Assembly: GCA_024196135.1 (NCBI GenBank)
Contig: JAMQCK010000978.1
Location: 1-13,364 of the forward strand
Direction: 5' to 3'
Source: Pleurotus ostreatus/Saccharomyces cerevisiae fusant
Taxonomy: Eukaryota > Opisthokonta
Length of the DNA stretch: 13,364 bases
Every line of letters starts with the position of its first letter. Position 1 is the first letter of the stretch. A program made the position numbers and the translations under genes. Under the pieces are notes generated by a model, which was given only the letters and a program-made list of their open reading frames with translations, ran no database searches and was not told where the DNA came from. Below, piece after piece: positions 8,654-13,364 of this stretch.

Positions 8654-10024
8654 TCAGACGATAGTGTGCACGAGCTTCTCGCGGGCGTAGTTCCCCTCCG
8701 ACATGATCCTCAAGCCCTTTGAGATGTCTGTCGAAACTGGTCAGCCTTGAGCTCACAGAATATCGTCCTGAACTCACCCTCAAGAGGCCCCTGCAGCTTG
8801 CGCAGACGCTGAGCCTTGAACCTCGGCGCGCCCTCCCCCGCCTTCCACCCCTCCAGCACCTTCGGCACATACTCCGCCACCCACTCCAGCGTCCTCGCCT
8901 CATCCCCCTTCATCTCCGGCATCCTCACCACATGCGCGAACGTCAGCTCGTACCCCAGCGCCGTATACACCAGCGTGAACTCCACGCGCACGTCCGCGCG
9001 CCGCTTCAGCGTTGCCTCGCTAACGGGCAGCGTCGTGATAATCGTGCCCCCGCGCGTAGCGGACATCGCGTCCACCGCCGCGTCGGTCGAGGATTTCTCC
9101 GCGACCGCGTCGACGGCGTAGATGATGCCCTCGGGGCCCGCGGCGGCGGTGATCTTCGCCACCACGTCCGGGTCCCTGTAGTCGAAGAGGTGGTCGGCGC
9201 CGAGGGTCTTGAGCTCGGGCCAGGCCGCGGTGGACGCGGTGACGAAGGTGGTGAGCCCGGAGAGCTTGGCAAGCTGGATGGCATGGTGGCCGACGGCGGT
9301 GGAGCCGCCCCAGATGAGGATCTTCTCGTTGAGGGGCGTGCCACTAGTGAACGGCTTGGGAAGGTTGAGCCTGATGTAGAGCGCTTGGGCGGCGGTGAGG
9401 TGGGGGATCTGGGTTGGTGGTCAGGACGGAGACGTATGGATGTTGGTGGTATGCATACCGGGAAGGACGCGGCCTCCTCGTAGGTCATGCCGTCGGGGAT
9501 CTTGAAGACCACGGCGGAGTTCATGCGCACGTACTCGGCGAAGGAGCCGTTGTTGGTCTGCCAGGAGCCGCCGAAGCTGCGTCGACGTGTAAGTTCGGGT
9601 CAGGAATGTCTGCGAAAGATGAACGTACTCGAATCCAGCGGCGCGATCTCCGACCTTCAGATGCTTGACTGCGGAGCCGACCCTCACTACTTCGCCTGCA
9701 GCGTCGCAGCCGTCAATAGTGCCCGCCGTGCCCCACTCGCCCCAAGCATGCTAGCGGTATGTTAGCTACTGCACCATCCATGTGTGAAGATAAGGCGCAC
9801 CTTCCAGTCGGTGGGGTTCAAGCCGACGGTGTGAACGCGAAGCTATAGGCGCCGTCAGCATCGTCCTTGGAGACAGCAAAACAGGTGGCACGTACGAGGA
9901 TCTCGTTCTCCGCCAGGTTCCTGACCTTCTCCTGGGAGGCCCAGGGAATCGTAGCGACTTCAAGGCCCTTGTGGTCCGGAAGGACGCGCAGGGCTTTGAT
10001 GGTCTCGGGGAGTGCAGAAGCCAT
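8654..10024 (-). CDS. Gene F: MDR-family enoyl reductase/quinone oxidoreductase-like protein, paralogue of B
   Basis: Exons are 10024-9896, 9842-9801, 9750-9629, 9576-9459, 9408-8778 and 8727-8654, giving 371 residues. Exons 2 to 6 have exactly the same lengths as in B (42, 122, 118, 631 and 74 nt), and exon 1 is one codon shorter. Over the 210-residue exon 5 I count about 77% identity by hand. The GroES-like domain carries GLNPTDWK, GCDAAGEVV and GSFAEYVR. The Rossmann domain carries IWGGSTAVGHHAIQLAK, and the C-terminus is again LVHTIV. As in B, no zinc-ligand set is visible, so a zinc-free NAD(P)H-dependent reductase of LovC/ToxD type is the best call, substrate unknown. All introns are GT-AG. 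F is divergent from G and convergent with E. No disabling change was seen, so both copies look functional. Confidence 0.93.
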
Positions 10025-10117
10025 AGTAAAGGTTGTCAAAGTAATCGATAGGATGAGAGGTAAGCTTGCGAGTCGATGAGAGCTCTGTTGCTTGTCGAGT
10101 CCTGCTGAGCTTCCCGG

Positions 10118-10200
10118 CCTTTATACGCCCCAGCCATCGAGCGACGACGTCAACGAGCAGCTTCGCGCATTACAGACCGCTCTCAAGGCGCTAGTCATCG
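10118..10200 (-). promoter_or_regulatory. Core promoter of gene F, conserved with that of gene B
   Basis: TATAAAGG on the minus strand at 10118-10125, about 95-101 nt before the start codon. Upstream on the same strand are GCTCGATGGC, TGACGTC (10146-10152, seven of eight bases of the CRE/ATF palindrome), GTCTGTAATGC and CGATGACTAG. They lie in the same order as in the B promoter. Confidence 0.65.
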
Positions 10201-10270
10201 AAGGCATCGACGCCCCGCGTCCCGTTGACGGCTGCAGTGCCGTGGGTGGAACAAGGAGAGCGCGATGAGA

Positions 10271-10317
10271 CCGTAGTAAGCGCCCAGTCAGAAGGTGTGT
10301 CTGCTATCAGTCTGCTG
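10271..10317 (-). promoter_or_regulatory. Conserved upstream block of gene F
   Basis: The reverse complement shares CAGCAGACTGATAG, TTCTGACT and GCGCTTACTACG with 1921-1967 upstream of B. It lies about 250 nt before the F start, close to the spacing seen at B. A regulatory role is inferred from conservation only. Confidence 0.5.
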
Positions 10318-11249
10318 AGGAATAGACTCTATACGGCCCAATCTTCTTCCGCCACCAGTCGTCATGCTGAGTGGAATACTATGTGGGACGTGGCAAAGCG
10401 TCGACTGCCGGCTTATTTGCATGAGTAGTGTGCCATGTCCAGGTTCCCTTGCGCGCGCCACCAAGCGTGTTCTTCAGAAGGAAGAAAGATGACTTCAGCG
10501 GTTGCTCATGAAGTACTCAATTACCGAGGTAGAAAAGCAGATCACAAGAAACCTGCACCCTGGGAGAGTCATGAAGGGATGCATTCGTCTGAGGTGCATT
10601 TGAGCATTGCTAAGCGGACCAAGTGATATGCAGTCGCCGAGTCCATGAGGGTAGAGGAGAAAGGTGGACTCTGTATTTGGTCAAGCTTGGTTCGGGCCCC
10701 CGGACTCGGCAATAGCCGACCTTTTTTGCCTCCGACGTCCGTGTCACAGTCACTCAGTGACTCGCGGTCGCAGTGCACTCATCCTCGACTGTCATCGCTA
10801 GCGGCGCAGAACTCTTAGTCCTCGAGTTTAAACACTGCCTCTGTGCTCTGCTTAGCCGTTGCTGCATAGATCCTTCCCTCGCGCTTAAACTGCAGTACAG
10901 CCAGCGGGCCGTGACGTCCCGAATGCGAATGTCATAGAGGGTCCAACTGTCGACTCAATATACGATCTTCGCTGCAATATCGTCCAATATGCATGCCTTC
11001 GGACAGTTTGGAAACGATTCTCATGCCGGATGTCATGGGAGGAACTGAACGTGTAATCCTAGCCCTTCTTTGACGACCTGACGTTCCGCGTTCCGATAAT
11101 CACTGACAATCGATAGCGACAGCGATTGGTCCGGTCAATGAACCAGCGCTTCCATCTTCTCTTTGACCACAACGCTTTCAGACTCGACGACTGACGCTCT
11201 GATGCATATTCGATTCAAGGGCTCGTCGCGTCGACCCTGCCTGTCCGCC
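10318..11249. other. Divergent intergenic region between genes F and G
   Basis: No gene is supported. Scattered stretches match the A-B spacer in inverted orientation, most clearly about 10640-10720 (shared words ACCAAATACA, GTCGGC and TTGCCG). The part nearest G (about 10740-11249) shows no convincing match to the upstream region of A and no obvious TATA box. An in-frame ATG at 11163 lies upstream of the chosen G start but adds residues with no counterpart in A. Confidence 0.5.
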
Positions 11250-13364
11250 ATGAAAGAACCGCAGCACCAAGCTTTCCTCATCGCGAAAGTGAAGCCTCAT
11301 GGCGGCGCTCCGGCACGTTACAGATGTGTGGGAGCCTACGAGCACGCGTGGTGTCACGGATCGCTCCCTGTCAAAGCCGCGCACCGCACGATCACCTTGC
11401 TAAAACAGCAGCCCAACGCACAGATAGTACGCGAGGAGCTTCGCACTATCAACGGGAAATACGGCGCATTCGGCGAGGAAGAGCCCAAGGCGCCGAAGTT
11501 ACCGTACGCCTTTCACTACTCGGCGACGAGACGCTGTGCGACTGACTACTGCCTCCACAGATGTTCGTATACTACTTATCTCCTTCATATGGCATCCAAC
11601 GTCGACTACGACAAGAACAGCGTCGGCCAGAGCGGCTACTGGTTTTCGATGTCTATGGGAACCTTCGAAAACGTACTGGACGCGTCAACGAAGGTTTGGA
11701 CGATTGGTACGTCCTCGGGAGAAGACTCTGGCTCATGTCGCGGTCTGACTACATTGTACGGCAGATACCATGAGCAACGAAGGCGTCACAATCATCGACA
11801 TCACCGATCCCACGAATCCACGCTATTGTTTCCTACCAGGCTGCGACTCAACGGACGGAACTCTCGATATGGCGCCGCTGACGGCCCAGCAGTACCTTGA
11901 CACTCTGATCAATTCGGAGAGGCCCTCGATGTTTCTGACCGCAGAGCATTGTCGTGAGGTATCCGCGCTACTGGCCAACGTTCCGCTTGTGAGCCAGCGA
12001 GCCATAGCGGAGGCCTGGCCTGCAGGGCCGGACGACTGTTTCGAGTACAACGAGACCCTAGCGCAGGCAGTCGAGGCGTGCACTAGAGGCGGTGATGGAG
12101 TGTCATCAGACGGCCCACTGTCGGATGCTGCCTCAGGCATGACCGTCAACCCGTCCATCGTGAATGCAGTCTTGACCAACAATACCGACGCCATCGCCAA
12201 AATTCTGTCGGAGGGTGATAGAGAACTAGAAACTCTGCACGCGATTCGCAGCATCCGAGGACCCTTCCCAGATGCTCTTCTCCCCATAATCGCCAAGATT
12301 CTGGCGGCGGCACCCGACACTGCCTCCAACCTCTTCGATATCCAGCTCACTGGTAAACATCTCCTCTCCGTCCTGCCCAAGGGTAAATCCCTCGCGGTGG
12401 TCGATCTATCTGGCAACGCCGCGTTCAAGCAGGACGACTTGCGCGCCCTGGTCCGCAAGCAGCGCAAAACAAAGCTTCGTATCCATCGCCTCGTCCTCGT
12501 GCGGACTGGTGTCTCCAACGAGGATCTCATCGAGATGATGAACCAACCGACCGTCTTTTCCCAAATCGACGAGATCATCCACCCGCTATTCTACTCCTGG
12601 TGCACGGGTCCGAGCTATCCATTCTCATGGGGCATCGCCTTCTGCCGCAGCCTAGAGGTCCTCAGGAGCAAGCAGAGCGAGATATCGGCTGTGCCCCTGA
12701 TGTCGCTGCCCCAACTCGTGCAGAGCGTGCACCTGCTCATCGACGCCGTGCACGATGGGAAGCTCAACTTCGGGGTGGGCGATGCCGCGCTCGACGCTCT
12801 TACCACCGCCGGCGCTGTCCCTAAGGGCAAGGCCTGGGGCGAGCGCCCGGTGTGGTGCGCCCCCGCGCCGCGAAGAGCGACGATCGCCACCCGCCGCTGC
12901 TGGCAGTTCGCAATAATGCAGCCGTATCGCGTTCCGATCATGCACTACGGCTTCATGCTCTACACTCCGGATAGACCGGGGATTGTGCCCAACGCCGAGA
13001 ATCTCACCAAGATCACGTTCATGACCGTCGACGACTTCTTGCAGCAGGTGAAGGAGGATGGGTACCCTCCGCTCTCCGCAGAGGACAACGCGGTCCTTCG
13101 GGCTGCCTGCGAGAAGCTAGAGAGTTGCGGAGCGAAGCCGTTCCCGAAAGGCGCCGTCAACCCAGATGGCACTCGGGCCACAGACTTCGACTCTGCCAGC
13201 CCTACGAGTAAAATTGTGGGGCAGATGTCGGAGGTGGACTCTATTACCGCCATGGGAGACCGCTGCCATTCGCAGATTGTGGAGAATAGAACTGAGATCA
13301 GCCCTGTTCATATGCTTCCACGGCCTATGCCATTGAGTTCCAGGTGGCTTTCCGCTTTCCTTGT
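11250..13364 (+). CDS. Gene G: uncharacterised basidiomycete protein, paralogue of A, runs off the right edge
   Basis: Exons are 11250-11503, 11561-11706 and 11765 to beyond 13364, with introns of 57 and 58 nt (both donors gtacg). Exon 3 stays open for 1,600 nt to the window end, so the product exceeds 666 residues. Conserved with A are FLIAKVKPHGG, GSLPVKAAH, EELRTINGKYGAFGEEEPK, SNVDYDKNSVGQSG and TIIDITDPTNPRYCFLPG. Further on, a leucine-rich-repeat-like stretch lies near residues 325-375 (LLSVLPKGKSLAVVDLSGN, then RIHRLVLVRTGVSNEDLIEMM). A later part has several Trp and Cys (WGERPVWCAPAPRR, MHYGFMLYTPD). I assign no function; the repeat-like part suggests protein binding. No signal peptide or membrane segment was seen. 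The start is set by alignment with A. Intron 1 is a multiple of three with no stop, so retention would add 19 residues. Confidence 0.85.

Larger units (their letters stand above)
8654..13364 (-). repeat. Right arm of the inverted segmental duplication (genes F and G)
   Basis: Inverted counterpart of the left arm. The B/F products are about 77% identical over the longest exon. The A/G products are clearly lower, near 60% in exon 1 and weaker in exon 3. The event is therefore old, and the two genes have since changed at different rates. The right boundary is outside the window. Confidence 0.8.

Noticed and set aside
10225..10626. Two small plus-strand open frames in the F-G spacer (67 and 63 codons)
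   Set aside because: They have no motif and no equivalent frame in the matching A-B spacer, and part of the region matches that spacer as non-coding DNA.
1..13364. Search for tRNA/rRNA genes, transposon ends, CRISPR arrays and phage-type or defence systems
   Set aside because: Nothing convincing was seen by eye. The window reads as ordinary intron-containing fungal genes apart from the inverted duplication.

Overview
The window is nuclear DNA from a filamentous basidiomycete, probably a wood- or litter-inhabiting Agaricomycete and possibly of the Polyporales. This is an inference. It rests on very short introns (50-68 nt), GC-rich exons, a secreted AA11-type lytic polysaccharide monooxygenase, and TATA boxes at fungal spacing. 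No RNA gene, transposon, CRISPR array or prokaryotic operon was seen.

There are seven genes, called A to G from left to right. A (minus, runs off the left edge) and G (plus, runs off the right edge) are paralogues of a protein family I do not recognise. B (plus) and F (minus) are paralogous medium-chain dehydrogenase/reductase (MDR) proteins of the trans-acting enoyl-reductase/quinone-oxidoreductase type; both have six exons with junctions at the same positions. Between them lie C (minus; secreted AA11-like chitin-type LPMO with linker and C-terminal binding domain), D (minus; four-zinc-knuckle ZCCHC9-type nuclear protein) and E (plus; MBIP-like coiled-coil protein). Splice sites were placed by reading frame, by GT/AG consensus and by comparing the paralogues with each other.

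The main structural result is that the divergent pair A(minus)-B(plus) on the left and the divergent pair F(minus)-G(plus) on the right are inverted copies of one another. The match covers coding exons, intron positions and several stretches of the ~1.1-1.2 kb region between the divergent genes, including the core promoter of B/F. The ~5 kb C-D-E core sits between the two arms. Within the core, D and E are divergent and share only 98 bp. C is convergent with B, and E is convergent with F.

Nothing in the sequence ties the core genes into one pathway. The best functional inference is that the unknown family (A/G) and the MDR family (B/F) form a co-inherited divergent module, since both genes and parts of their shared upstream region were kept after duplication.
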